A stretch of DNA of 64,000 bases from Clostridia bacterium (GTDB taxonomy: Bacteria > Bacillota > Clostridia > Lachnospirales > Anaerotignaceae): the NCBI GenBank assembly GCA_910575055.1, contig CAJTDC010000003.1, positions 124,001-188,000 of the forward strand, in the 5' to 3' direction. The notes below the pieces were generated by a model. That model was not told the origin of the DNA, did no database searches, and was given only the letters and a program-made list of their open reading frames with translations. Within the stretch, counting starts at the first letter, position 1, and each line of letters starts with the position of its first letter. Made by a program: the position numbers and the translations under genes. Below, piece after piece: positions 46,263 through 55,758 of this stretch.

Positions 46263-46703
46263 ATGAAATATGAAATCGTAATGTTGAAAGAAAAAAGAGT
46301 AGTAGGTTTTTGCCAAAGAACGGGAAATGACAAAGAAGATATGGGTAATGTCATAGGTGGATTGTGGCAAAAATGGAGTCAAGTGAATGATGTGCAAGGA
46401 AGAAAAAATAAAAAGTATATTGGATTATATACAGATTATGTAGGTATGGAATATGATACTACAGTAGGTTGTGAAGTAGAAAAATCTACTCTAATACCAG
46501 AAGGTATGACAGAAAAAATAATACCAGCAGGAAAATACGCAAAATTTGTATTACATGGAGATGTTGTAAAAACAGTGCAGCAGGCGTGGGAAGATATTTG
46601 GAAAATGAATTTAGAAAGAACATTTACAGGTGATTTTGAAGAATATCAAGAAGGCGAAGATATGGAAAATATGGAAATTTATATTTATGTAGCAATAAAA
46701 TAA
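46263..46703 (+). CDS. GyrI-like small-molecule-binding protein
   Basis: 146 residues with the AraC_E_bind/GyrI fold pattern: two SHS2 repeats, IPEGMTEKIIPAGKYAKFVLHG, conserved Trp/Glu near DIWK. Stand-alone members bind or hydrolyse hydrophobic compounds or act as decoys for drug sensors. The WYL-GyrI pair is recurrent in Clostridia. AAGGAGG precedes the ATG. Confidence 0.82.
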   Translation: MKYEIVMLKEKRVVGFCQRTGNDKEDMGNVIGGLWQKWSQVNDVQGRKNKKYIGLYTDYVGMEYDTTVGCEVEKSTLIPEGMTEKIIPAGKYAKFVLHGDVVKTVQQAWEDIWKMNLERTFTGDFEEYQEGEDMENMEIYIYVAIK

Positions 46704-46714
46704 TATAAATTGTG

Positions 46715-46749
46715 CAATAGTATATTTTTGTATTAAAAATATACTATTG
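46715..46749. terminator. 15-bp perfect hairpin after the GyrI-like gene
   Basis: CAATAGTATATTTTT and its exact complement around GTATT. Probably a terminator despite the weak T-run. Confidence 0.65.
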
Positions 46750-46805
46750 TTGTATTTATAATAAAAAGTACCAATTGAATAAAAAAGTATATACTATTTT
46801 ACTAG

Positions 46806-46842
46806 AATTTTTATAATTTTATACTATAAAATTATAAAAATT
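46806..46842. repeat. 37-bp perfect palindrome upstream of the SLH gene
   Basis: An 18-bp arm AATTTTTATAATTTTATA, one central C, and its exact complement, made almost wholly of A and T. It lies about 110 nt before the SLH gene start in a 252-nt gap. It may be an RNA hairpin in the leader, a protein-binding site or a cruciform; no T-run marks a terminator. Confidence 0.75.
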
Positions 46843-46955
46843 TGAAAGAAAAATGTAACATAAAAAGGCTACTATTCTACTGTTTTATATGGTAAACTGT
46901 TGCTATGAATTAACAATTTAGAAAAACAGAATATCATAAAAGGAGGGGCAATCCA

Positions 46956-49424
46956 ATGAAACAGAAAATAGCAGTTTTATTGGTAGCTTGTATGTTATCT
47001 ACAAATTTTTGTATTATGAGTTATGGGGCAAATTTTTCTGACATTAACAATGTGCCATGGCCTGGTGCTGTAACATATATTAATACGGTATCTGATTTAG
47101 GATTGATGGTAGGAGATATTGATGCAAAAACGGGTAAAAGTATGTTTCGTGCAAAAGACCATGTTACCTACTGTGAAACAACACAATTAGCTTATGCTTT
47201 ACTGAAAAAAACAGGAAAATTAAAACAGACAAGCTCTGATATAGTTTCAAGATGGACACAAGTGATGCAAGGATATAATATACCAGCGTGGGCATATGAG
47301 AGTGTTTCTTATGCTTTGGAAAATAATATTATTTCTTTAACAGATACTTCTCGTTTTGTCACACAAAAAAATGGTGTTGTAACAAATAATTATGCAAGTA
47401 GAGAAAGTGTTGCAGTAATATTTGGAAAATTTTTAAGCCATTTATATACTGTAAATGCGAATGCTACATTGACATTTAATGATAAAAGTAGTATTGCAAA
47501 TACCTCTGTACCTTATGTAGATTTATTAGCAAGATTAAATATTATGGTAGGAGATACTAATTCTAATTTTACACCAAAAGCAGCAATTAATAGAGCAGAA
47601 ACAGCCGTATTAGTATCAAAGACATATGATGTATTAAATAATAATACATCTATCACACAACCTAGTACAAATAATGTTATCTCTGGAACAGTAATTTCTT
47701 TAGAGCAAAATGGAAATAATAAATTAGTTGCTATTACAACAGAAAAAGGAGATAAACAAGGATTTATAGTAGACAGTACAACAAGTATATATGAAGGAGA
47801 TACTACAAAAACAATTACTCTATCTGTAATAGAAATTGGAGATGGTATTTCAATAGAATATGATGGCTCTAAAGCAAAAGTGATACGTTTGGTAAATGAT
47901 GTTGTACCTTCTACATTAGAAGTAAAAGGAAGTATAGATGATGTTACATCAAGTAAAATAACATTAGTGAAGAGTGACAAAAGTACAGAAAGTTATTATT
48001 TTGCAAAAGATTTTGATATTACATTAGATAAAAAGAAAATTTCACAAAAAGATTTGCTTGATGAATTTGATGAATATGTTTTAGATGCAGTATTGACATT
48101 AGATGGTAACGGAAACATTATATCAGTAAATGTTACAAAAGGAAAAGAAACAGGAGTTACTGGTATATTAGTGAGTATTTCTGAGGACGAGTTGAGTGTA
48201 AAAGAAAGTAAAAATAGTAAAACAAAAGATTTCGAGTGGGTAAGTAATCCTGATATTTATTTAGAAGGAAAAGAAAGCACTGTTAGTAGAGTAAGGAGAA
48301 AATTAAATGATGAAACATTGTATGCAAAATATTATTTAGATAGTAAAGATAGAGTAAAAAAAGTAATGGTGTCAGAAGATGAATTTGGAGAAGCAGATAC
48401 AAAATCAACGATTACAGGCACAATTTCTTCTATTGATGAAGATAGTGTAAAAATACGAAAAAGAAGTGATGGTAAAAGAGAAGAATTTGATTTTGCTTCA
48501 AAGATAAAATATTATTTAGATGGAGATAGTTGTAGCTTTAGAGATGTAGAAAAAGCATTTAACAAAGAAGATGATAAAACTGACCCAGCTGATTTTTATA
48601 TTAAGGTTTATTTAGATGATGATGGTGATGTAAAAGAATTGTATGCTTCTTTGAGTAGTAAAAATTTAGAAGGAAAAGAAAATTATGATACCATTGATGG
48701 AAAAGTTTTGCGTATGAGTGAAGATGAAATTAGAGTAGAAGAAGATAACGAAAAAGCAAAAAATTATGATATTGCTAGAAATGCAGACTATTACATTGAA
48801 AATAGTAAATCAGAATTTGAAATTAGTACATACTCTAAAGTAAAAAAAGCCTATGATGAGGCTTGTGACGACGATGATGATTTTTTTGTAACATTATATT
48901 TAGATGATGATGACGAAGTAGTTAAAATTGAAGCTTCTCCTGAAAGAGACTCTTATGGTAGAGAGGTAACAGGTACTATTACAAAATTAAGTAAAAATTC
49001 AGTGACATTAAAAGATAAAAGTAGTTATGACATTGATGATGTAGATGATATTAAAATGTATCTCAATGATAGCAAAGTAAAGAAACTAGATGTGTTAGAG
49101 GACCTGGTAAATGATAGAGATATTACATTAAAAGCAGTATTAACTATTGAAAGTGGAGAAGTAACACAAATAGATGCATATTATTATGAAGTAAAAGGAG
49201 AACTGCTGTCTGTTAATGGTAAAGTAATGGAAGTAGAAACAGATGATACCACAATAGAAGATATTGAGGTATTGAGAACTTCTATAGATGTGACAGGAGA
49301 TTATACATCTTTTAGAGATATGACAGCAGCATTAAGAACAGAAAATATTACTGTTACATTGGAATGTAGCGATGATAAAGATGATAGAGGAAAAGTAATT
49401 AAAATTACAGCAAAAAATGATTAA
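46956..49424 (+). CDS. S-layer-type protein: three SLH domains plus about seven beta repeats
   Basis: 822 residues. Signal peptide to about residue 25 (ends MSYGA). SLH domains at about 27-90, 95-160 and 165-228 bind secondary cell-wall polymer. The rest is a repeat of about 75-85 residues seen about seven times, each starting like ITGTISSIDEDSVKI with an acidic Asp/Lys-rich half; copies begin near VISGTV, LEVKGSI, GVTGIL, ITGTIS, IDGKVL, VTGTIT and VKGELL. Copies are diverged. Cell-surface location is well supported; the ligand is unknown. AAGGAGG precedes the ATG. Confidence 0.9.
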   Translation: MKQKIAVLLVACMLSTNFCIMSYGANFSDINNVPWPGAVTYINTVSDLGLMVGDIDAKTGKSMFRAKDHVTYCETTQLAYALLKKTGKLKQTSSDIVSRWTQVMQGYNIPAWAYESVSYALENNIISLTDTSRFVTQKNGVVTNNYASRESVAVIFGKFLSHLYTVNANATLTFNDKSSIANTSVPYVDLLARLNIMVGDTNSNFTPKAAINRAETAVLVSKTYDVLNNNTSITQPSTNNVISGTVISLEQNGNNKLVAITTEKGDKQGFIVDSTTSIYEGDTTKTITLSVIEIGDGISIEYDGSKAKVIRLVNDVVPSTLEVKGSIDDVTSSKITLVKSDKSTESYYFAKDFDITLDKKKISQKDLLDEFDEYVLDAVLTLDGNGNIISVNVTKGKETGVTGILVSISEDELSVKESKNSKTKDFEWVSNPDIYLEGKESTVSRVRRKLNDETLYAKYYLDSKDRVKKVMVSEDEFGEADTKSTITGTISSIDEDSVKIRKRSDGKREEFDFASKIKYYLDGDSCSFRDVEKAFNKEDDKTDPADFYIKVYLDDDGDVKELYASLSSKNLEGKENYDTIDGKVLRMSEDEIRVEEDNEKAKNYDIARNADYYIENSKSEFEISTYSKVKKAYDEACDDDDDFFVTLYLDDDDEVVKIEASPERDSYGREVTGTITKLSKNSVTLKDKSSYDIDDVDDIKMYLNDSKVKKLDVLEDLVNDRDITLKAVLTIESGEVTQIDAYYYEVKGELLSVNGKVMEVETDDTTIEDIEVLRTSIDVTGDYTSFRDMTAALRTENITVTLECSDDKDDRGKVIKITAKND

Positions 49425-49450
49425 ATTATAATAACATAAAAAGTAATGTT

Positions 49451-49502
49451 AAACCGTAAATTGTAAATTTTTGTGGTAAAATTTTCAGTTTACGGTTTTT
49501 TA
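49451..49502 (+). terminator. Terminator after the SLH gene
   Basis: AAACCGTAAA/TTTACGGTTT with a 28-nt loop and a T-run. Confidence 0.75.
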
Positions 49503-49602
49503 TAAAAATTGTTTTGATAGAAATTAAAAATTGTATTGATAAAATAGGAGTGGTGACGGTATAATAAAACAATCGGAACAAAAAAGAAAGGATTGAAAAA
49601 AT

Positions 49603-50475
49603 ATGAGATATGAAGGTACAGTGTATCGTCCACCAAGTGAAGCAAGTAGTTTAATTATACAATTAACAATAGGATGTGCTAGAAATACTTGCACATTTTG
49701 TGCAATGTATAAAGATAAAACATTTCGTGTAAGAGATTTACAGGAAGTGGTAGAAGATTTAGAAATGGCAAGAAAATATTATCAAAGAATAAAAGTCAGA
49801 AGAATATTTTTGGCAGATGGAGATGCACTTATTGTAAAAACACAAGATTTGCTTTATATATTAAATAAATGTAAGGAATATTTTCCAGAAGTAGAAAGAA
49901 TTTCTGTTTATGGTGCACCAAAAGATATTATTCATAAAACACCAGAAGAATTAAAACAGTTAAAAGAGGCTGGATTAGATATGGTGTATATGGGATTGGA
50001 GTCAGGAGATGACCAAGTATTAAAAGAAGTGAAAAAAGGGGTAACAGCAGCAGAAATGATAGAAGCAGGACAAAAAGTGCGTGCTGCTGGTATGGTACTT
50101 TCTATGACAATTATATCTGGTTTGGGTGGCAAAAAATTGATGAGAGAACACGCATTGAATAGTGCTAAAGTAATTAGTGCAATTAAACCAGAATTTGTAG
50201 GATTTTTGACACTGCTGTTAGAGCCAGGAACACCAATGTATGAACAGTATAGAGCAGGGGAGTTGGATTTGTTAAGCCCTGAAGAAGTGCTTGATGAAAC
50301 ACAACTATTTATTGAAAATGTAGATGCAGAGGGTACAGTATTTAGAGCAAATCACGCTTCTAATTATATTCCTTTGGCAGGCACATTAAATGCAGAAAAG
50401 CACATTATATTAGAGCAAATAAAACGTTCTAAAGAACAGAGTAGTTATAGACCAGAAACATTTAGAGCATTATAA
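49603..50475 (+). CDS. Radical SAM enzyme of unknown substrate
   Basis: 290 residues. The Fe-S cluster cysteines are C25, C30 and C33 in GCARNTCTFC (Cx4Cx2C), as in the Elp3-like/HemN-type class. RIFLADGDAL and MVYMGLESGDDQVL are the usual barrel motifs. It uses SAM to start radical chemistry; substrate unknown. Cytosolic, monocistronic, terminator at 50481. Confidence 0.88.
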   Translation: MRYEGTVYRPPSEASSLIIQLTIGCARNTCTFCAMYKDKTFRVRDLQEVVEDLEMARKYYQRIKVRRIFLADGDALIVKTQDLLYILNKCKEYFPEVERISVYGAPKDIIHKTPEELKQLKEAGLDMVYMGLESGDDQVLKEVKKGVTAAEMIEAGQKVRAAGMVLSMTIISGLGGKKLMREHALNSAKVISAIKPEFVGFLTLLLEPGTPMYEQYRAGELDLLSPEEVLDETQLFIENVDAEGTVFRANHASNYIPLAGTLNAEKHIILEQIKRSKEQSSYRPETFRAL

Positions 50476-50480
50476 TAAAA

Positions 50481-50508
50481 AAAGTGTGGGGTAGATGCCC
50501 CACACTTT
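50481..50508. terminator. Terminator, copy 1 of a repeated hairpin
   Basis: AAAGTGTGGGG/CCCCACACTTT with a 6-nt loop. Its first 21 nt (50473-50493) are identical to 51873-51893. Confidence 0.85.
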
Positions 50509-50551
50509 AATAAATAATAAATCCAATAGGATAGTTTTATGTAAATTGTTT

Positions 50552-51091
50552 TTAGTCTAAATTATTAAATTCTACTGTACCAGAAACATAATCACGGCTT
50601 TGACTTACAACTATACCATAATAATCTTTATCTTCATCTAAATCAGGATACAGATATGTTATATCGTCTTCTGTTGCAGAAACGCTTGTTCTGAGTTTGT
50701 TAGGTACTGCTGTATAACCCCAATAATCAATATAACAAAGACCAATACTTAATGTTCCTGATGTATTACTAGAACTTGGAAAAGAGCAGATTTCTAATGC
50801 ACCATTTGAAATATCCTCAGATGTTATATGTTTAGGAGTTCCGGTTGTATCAACCATACCCCCTTTTTTACTTATTCTATAAGACATTTCAAATAAACGA
50901 CTAGGAGTCATACGAGGAGATATACTTTCTTCATCTTCAAGAAGCACACCATTATACCCGCCTGCTGGTGCAATAAGCGTACCTTCTTCATCATAATATG
51001 GTTCAAATTCGTTAGAAGATGCAAAAGCAGAGCCTATACAACTCATTGATAATATGCTTGCAGTAAGCAGTAAAAAAAGTTTTCTTTTCAT
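50552..51091 (-). CDS. Secreted protein of unknown function
   Basis: 179 residues from ATG 51091 behind AGAAGG; the frame is open to 51172 but that extension precedes the signal peptide. Signal peptide MKRKLFLLLTASILSMSC to GSAFA. The mature part is beta-rich with GTLSIGLCYIDYWGYTAVPN, possibly a small adhesin-like sandwich, but I do not recognise it. Divergent from 51195 with a 103-nt shared promoter region. Confidence 0.75.
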   Translation of the reverse strand: MKRKLFLLLTASILSMSCIGSAFASSNEFEPYYDEEGTLIAPAGGYNGVLLEDEESISPRMTPSRLFEMSYRISKKGGMVDTTGTPKHITSEDISNGALEICSFPSSSNTSGTLSIGLCYIDYWGYTAVPNKLRTSVSATEDDITYLYPDLDEDKDYYGIVVSQSRDYVSGTVEFNNLD

Positions 51092-51194
51092 TAAAAATAC
51101 CTTCTTTCTCTTGTGATAAAAACCTATTGAAATGTTATTATTTATGTAGTATAATACATCACAAAAAAACAAGAAAAGAAAGGAATTTTGACGA

Positions 51195-51737
51195 ATGAAA
51201 ACAAAAAAAGCAATATTATCAAAAATTATAGTTATATCTATTGCTGTTTTGTGTATTTTTTATGCTGTTTATACACAAGAAGATAGGAAAGAGATGAAAA
51301 TGATAAGAAATTATACGAAGGAATTTTTTAATGAAATTTTAAACACGTCAGAAGCTCTAGAGAAAAGAGATATAGATAAATTACTAGGCGTATATTATAG
51401 TAAATTTACAGGAACAGAAAAAGAATTTGTCCCTAGAGCTGTTTTAAGTAGTTTAAAAATAAAAAATTATACTTTGAGCAAAGTAGAAAAATTAACAGAC
51501 GGATTATATAGAATTTTTACTCATTTAGATTCAGATAGCTTAAAAGATTATGAAAAAGATGGTTATACATATATTGCATTAATAAATAATCAATGGCGTA
51601 TTATAATTGGAGTATATAATATACCAGAAGAATATAAAAAGGAAGTAGAAGAAAAAGGAATTATATTGGAAGACCCTAAACCAGATGACGGCACAATCAT
51701 ATTAGACTGGGATGATTATGGTGTAACTTGGGAATAA
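51195..51737 (+). CDS. Membrane-anchored protein of unknown function
   Basis: 180 residues: short basic start, one helix (about 11-26), then an extracytoplasmic domain ending in an acidic, proline-containing tail (EDPKPDDGTIILDWDDYG). The middle (EALEKRDIDKLLGVYYSKFT) has the look of a small NTF2-like or DUF-type domain. Unrecognised. AAAGAAAGG precedes the ATG. Confidence 0.7.
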   Translation: MKTKKAILSKIIVISIAVLCIFYAVYTQEDRKEMKMIRNYTKEFFNEILNTSEALEKRDIDKLLGVYYSKFTGTEKEFVPRAVLSSLKIKNYTLSKVEKLTDGLYRIFTHLDSDSLKDYEKDGYTYIALINNQWRIIIGVYNIPEEYKKEVEEKGIILEDPKPDDGTIILDWDDYGVTWE

Positions 51738-51879
51738 AATTGCTATAGAAGCTATATAAAAAGGATTGGTAGTATAGTATAGCTAATATAATTTGTTTTT
51801 GTAGTTTTTTAGTGGTGTTTGAAAACTGTTATAATCATTAGAAGAATAGATAATAAATATTTAAAAAGTTGTAATAAAA

Positions 51880-51909
51880 AAAGTGTGGGGTAAGTACTCC
51901 ACACTTTTA
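51880..51909. terminator. Terminator-like hairpin, copy 2
   Basis: AAAAGTGTGGGG/CTCCACACTTTT with one G-U. Exactly 1400 nt from copy 1 over the 21 identical bases. Confidence 0.75.
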
Positions 51910-51942
51910 TAAATTTTAGTTATAATAAATAGGGAGAATGAT

Positions 51943-52365
51943 ATGGAGCGAAAATATTGTAAAAATTTTATAAAAAATATTATATTTGTTGTAATGATTA
52001 GCTGTATATTAAATGTAGTTATATGGATTGCTTTTCATGGTATTCCTATTATGGGTATTCCTAATATAGAAGAAGTAGAAAGTATTACAATAAAATATAA
52101 TAATGAACAACAAAAAGAAATTATAAAAAAGGAAGAAATAGAATTATTGGTAAAATCTAGTAATATTTTAAATTATAAAATTTTAGGAAAAAAAGAGGGG
52201 CAACCTGTTATTTCTATGATTTACCATTTAAAAAATGGTAAAGATGTAATGATTGAAGCAAATTATACTACAGTGTGGTGGAAAGGAAAATCGTATGAAA
52301 TAAAAGAAAAAGATATGTTTATAAATATTATAACAGTATTATTTTTTGATTTAGAAAAAAAGTAA
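51943..52365 (+). CDS. Membrane-anchored small protein, DUF5301-like
   Basis: 140 residues: one N-terminal helix (about 10-29) then a small outer domain beginning NIEEVESITIKYNNEQQKE with a later TVWWKGKSYEI. This plan resembles DUF5301, named from memory only. Function unknown. AGGGAG site before the ATG. Confidence 0.65.
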   Translation: MERKYCKNFIKNIIFVVMISCILNVVIWIAFHGIPIMGIPNIEEVESITIKYNNEQQKEIIKKEEIELLVKSSNILNYKILGKKEGQPVISMIYHLKNGKDVMIEANYTTVWWKGKSYEIKEKDMFINIITVLFFDLEKK

Positions 52366-52451
52366 TGTTTTCTTAATGAATTATTCGTGATATATTATAT
52401 TTAAAATAATATTGATAATGTGGCTACGTAAGTATAAAAGGGGTCGATAGA

Positions 52452-53282
52452 ATGGCATGGCTGGGGTTATTTGCCCTTATCGTTTTTTATTGGTGTTTTT
52501 TTACAGCTATAGTAATAGGAAGAAGAAGTTGGATTTGGCTCAGTGTGCTTTGTGTGCCTATATTAATTATGGCTGTTGGATATAAAGAAGGTATGCAAAT
52601 TAATGGTTTAATTGTAACATTGTGTGTATTTATGTTTTTAGTTTGCAGAAATAGTTTAAAAGATATATTATTATGGAACCAGAAAAGAAGAAAATATCAT
52701 TGGATATTTTTGGGAATATTGTGGCTGATGTGCTTTTTATTTTTATTTTATTGTATAATAGAATTACAAATAAAAGGATATTTATATGATTTTCAAGGTT
52801 GGAATATGGAAAAAAGAAATTCTTTTCGTATTACTATTACAACATTGCCACTTGTATGGATTTCTTATTATTATGGAGAAATGTTTTATAATAGTGTAGA
52901 TAGATTGTGGAGAAGAAAAAGTGAATTAATACTAATTGCTTGCAACTTTTTTGTAGCAAATAGTAGAGGTGGAGATACAGGAATTGATAAAGGATATTTT
53001 TTAGATGGTGTAAATAATGGTATTAATTATCATTTTCGTATGACAAAAGGAACTTATTATATGCTTCAGAAAGAAAAATCATTGCGTTTGCAAGTACAAA
53101 AAGGGCTTCTAGGAGGATTGTATGTTTCAGAAAATCCTTGTCCTAATAATATGAAAAGAACATTAAAACGTGATAGAAAAAATGCAAAAATTGGTATTGT
53201 ACTATTTTTTTTGATATTGATATTTGGAATATTTTTGTTCTTTTTTCCTCAAACATTTCGAATATTATATTTTTGGAAATAA
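52452..53282 (+). CDS. Membrane protein with a central soluble loop, unknown function
   Basis: 276 residues, at least four N-terminal helices, a long central loop with NSRGGDTGIDKGYFLDGVNN, and one C-terminal helix (IVLFFLILIFGIFLFFF). Unrecognised family. AAAGGGG precedes the ATG. The first codons are more G-rich than the neighbours. Confidence 0.65.
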   Translation: MAWLGLFALIVFYWCFFTAIVIGRRSWIWLSVLCVPILIMAVGYKEGMQINGLIVTLCVFMFLVCRNSLKDILLWNQKRRKYHWIFLGILWLMCFLFLFYCIIELQIKGYLYDFQGWNMEKRNSFRITITTLPLVWISYYYGEMFYNSVDRLWRRKSELILIACNFFVANSRGGDTGIDKGYFLDGVNNGINYHFRMTKGTYYMLQKEKSLRLQVQKGLLGGLYVSENPCPNNMKRTLKRDRKNAKIGIVLFFLILIFGIFLFFFPQTFRILYFWK

Positions 53283-53334
53283 AAAAGGAGTATGTTATTG
53301 ATAAAAAAGTAAATGCTATATTTGAGGTGATATT

Positions 53335-53514
53335 ATGTTAAAATGTTTGAAGAACTTTGACACATTACCTGCACAAATGAAAAAACAGATTATAGATAAT
53401 AGCAAGGATATGAATGTTTTTTATACTTTGCCTTTAGAACAAAGACAACAAGTACTAGACCGTATTGCTTCCTTAAATACAGAAGCAGAAATTAGAGCAT
53501 ATTTAAAAAAGTAA
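53335..53514 (+). CDS. Small 59-residue protein
   Basis: Starts MLKCLKNFDTLPAQMKKQII and ends AEIRAYLKK. A GAGGTG ribosome site lies 4 nt before the ATG and a terminator follows. Predicted helical, soluble, charged. Its first Cys and amphipathic helix are the only visible features. Same strand as the preceding membrane protein and probably co-transcribed. Confidence 0.65.
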   Translation: MLKCLKNFDTLPAQMKKQIIDNSKDMNVFYTLPLEQRQQVLDRIASLNTEAEIRAYLKK

Positions 53515-53523
53515 TATTTATGA

Positions 53524-53555
53524 AAAAAGTGTATTTCTATTGAAATACACTTTTT
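53524..53555. terminator. Bidirectional terminator
   Basis: A 14-bp perfect stem AAAAAGTGTATTTC/GAAATACACTTTTT with loop TATT, between genes ending at 53514 (+) and 53554 (-). Confidence 0.88.
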
Positions 53556-53928
53556 ATATTGTTATTATATAAGATTGTAAACTTTTTAAACAACCATTTT
53601 TTTTATAAAATTCTTCTGCTTCAGGTTTTGCACCAAAATAAAGTATAGTTGGAGTATTACATTTAGCAAGATGAAGAAGTTTAGTACCAATTCCTTGCCT
53701 TTGATATTGTGGAAGAACAAGTAATTCTGTAATAGTTCCAAAAAAATAACCATCTGAGAGAATTCGTAAACAAGCTACAAGTGTTTTGTCATCATAGGCA
53801 GTTATGTTTAAAGTTTTAGATAATGCAAGTTGTGTTTTATCTATATCATAATCTCCAGACCATATAGTATTAACAAATGAAATAAATACTGAAGCATTAA
53901 GTTCTTTATCATTAATTTTATATTCCAT
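53554..53928 (-). CDS. GNAT-family acetyltransferase
   Basis: 124 residues. Acetyl-CoA loop LLVLPQYQRQGIGTKLLHLA matches motif A (Q/RxxGxG). The C terminus KPEAEEFYKKNG is also typical. Substrate unknown; a short, stand-alone member. AGGAGA before the ATG. Confidence 0.88.
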   Translation of the reverse strand: MEYKINDKELNASVFISFVNTIWSGDYDIDKTQLALSKTLNITAYDDKTLVACLRILSDGYFFGTITELLVLPQYQRQGIGTKLLHLAKCNTPTILYFGAKPEAEEFYKKNGCLKSLQSYIITI

Positions 53929-54114
53929 TATTTTTATCTCCTATAAAATTCAAATTATTAATAAAATTTTAGTATAAAAATTTAACTATGTCAATATGAT
54001 GCCAACAGTTTAAAAGTAACTTATAAAGTATATTCTTGCATAGTATTTGCCTTTGAGATATAATAACGATAATGTGCAGCAGAAAAGAGTATAAATGAAG
54101 AGAGGAAGAAGAAT

Positions 54115-55212
54115 ATGAAATTAGGTATTGTAGGTCTTCCAAATGTTGGAAAGAGCACACTTTTTAATTCTATGACATTGGGAAAAGCAGAAGCAGCAAA
54201 TTATCCTTTTTGTACCATTGACCCTAATGTTGGTATTGTTGCAGTACCAGATGAAAGACTGATAAAATTAACAGAAATGTATCATTCTGAAAAAACAACA
54301 CCAGCAGTAATTGAATTTGTAGATATTGCAGGACTTGTAAAAGGTGCAAGTAAGGGAGAAGGATTAGGTAATAAATTTTTATCTCATATTAGAGAAGTAG
54401 ATGCGATTGTTCATGTAGTGCGTTGTTTTGAAGATAGTAATGTTGTGCACGTAGATGGTAGTGTAGACCCCATCAGGGATATTGAAACAATCAATTTAGA
54501 ATTAATATTTTCTGATTTAGAAATATTAGAAAGACGTATTTCAAAAACAGTAAAAGCAGCAAAATCAGATAAATCATTACAAAAAGAATTAGAAATACTT
54601 CAAAAGCTAAAAACAGCATTAGAGGAAGGAAAATGTGCCAGAGCAGTAGAATTTGAGGCACCAGAAGATATTGCATTTGTAGAAAGTTTAACACTTTTAA
54701 CACAAAAACCTGTGCTGTATGCAGCAAATGTGTCTGAAGAAGATTTAGCAGATAATGGTGCAGGAAATCAATATGTAAATAGAGTGCGTATATTTGCAGA
54801 TAGTGAAAATTCAGAAGTATTTGTACTTTGTGCTAAAATTGAAGAAGAAATTTCTGATTTAGACGAAGCAGATAAAAAAGAATTTTTAGCGGATATGGGA
54901 GTAGAAACAAGTGGCTTAGATAGATTAATTTCAGCAAGCTATAAATTGTTGGGATTGATAAGTTATTTGACAGCAGGAGTAACAGAAAGTCGTGCATGGA
55001 CAATTAAAAAGGGTACAAAAGCACCAGGAGCAGCAGGAAAAATACACAGTGATTTTGAAAGAGGATTTATAAGAGCAGAAGTAGTAAGTTATGAGGATTT
55101 AATAAATATTGGTTCTTATAATGGTGCAAAAGAACAGGGATTAGTACGTTCAGAAGGAAAAGAATATGTTGTAAAAGATGGAGATGTGATATTATTCCGT
55201 TTTAATGTATGA
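54115..55212 (+). CDS. ychF: Ribosome-associated redox-regulated ATPase YchF
   Basis: 365 residues, the usual length. G-domain motifs: GLPNVGKSTLFN, DIAGLVKGASKGEGLGNKFL, and the C-terminal TGS domain with GAAGKIHSDFERGFIRAEV. Hydrolyses ATP rather than GTP and binds ribosomes. AGAGAGGAAG precedes the ATG. A TTG-start phosphoesterase gene follows by 18 nt. Confidence 0.96.
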   Translation: MKLGIVGLPNVGKSTLFNSMTLGKAEAANYPFCTIDPNVGIVAVPDERLIKLTEMYHSEKTTPAVIEFVDIAGLVKGASKGEGLGNKFLSHIREVDAIVHVVRCFEDSNVVHVDGSVDPIRDIETINLELIFSDLEILERRISKTVKAAKSDKSLQKELEILQKLKTALEEGKCARAVEFEAPEDIAFVESLTLLTQKPVLYAANVSEEDLADNGAGNQYVNRVRIFADSENSEVFVLCAKIEEEISDLDEADKKEFLADMGVETSGLDRLISASYKLLGLISYLTAGVTESRAWTIKKGTKAPGAAGKIHSDFERGFIRAEVVSYEDLINIGSYNGAKEQGLVRSEGKEYVVKDGDVILFRFNV

Positions 55213-55230
55213 TATAGGAGGAACATTATT

Positions 55231-55758
55231 TTGTTATATTTTACATCAGACTTGCATTTTTATCACGAAAATATTATTAAACATACAAACAGACACTATG
55301 CTAATGCAGAAAAAATGAATAATGATTTAATAAAGAAATGGAATGAAAAAGTAAATGCGTGTGATGAGGTATATATATTGGGTGATTTTACAATGAAGGG
55401 TGCAAAATTAGCTACAGAAATATTATGTCAACTAAAAGGAAAGAAGCACTTGATAAGAGGAAATCACGATGGATTTGTAGACAGTTCTGAATTTGATAAA
55501 TCATTGTTTACTTCTATACAATATTATGCAGAAATAGTTTATTCTAATGTAGAATTTGTATTATTTCATTATCCTATATTGGAATGGAAAGGAATGTTTA
55601 AAGGTAGTATTTCACTTCATGGACATCAGCATAATAATGAATATTATAATTATAATAATTTAGAAAATAAAATTCGTAGATATGATGTAGGTGTTGACGC
55701 AAATTATATGACACCTGTGAGTGCAGAATATATTATTTCTTTTTTTCATACGATTTGA
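55231..55758 (+). CDS. Small calcineurin-like metallophosphoesterase
   Basis: 175 residues, TTG start behind ATAGGAGG. Metal ligands in order: TSDLHF (D7, H9), ILGDFT, RGNHD, HYP, HGHQHN. Family members hydrolyse phosphomono- or diesters; substrate unknown. Next to ychF, probably co-transcribed. Confidence 0.88.
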   Translation: MLYFTSDLHFYHENIIKHTNRHYANAEKMNNDLIKKWNEKVNACDEVYILGDFTMKGAKLATEILCQLKGKKHLIRGNHDGFVDSSEFDKSLFTSIQYYAEIVYSNVEFVLFHYPILEWKGMFKGSISLHGHQHNNEYYNYNNLENKIRRYDVGVDANYMTPVSAEYIISFFHTI

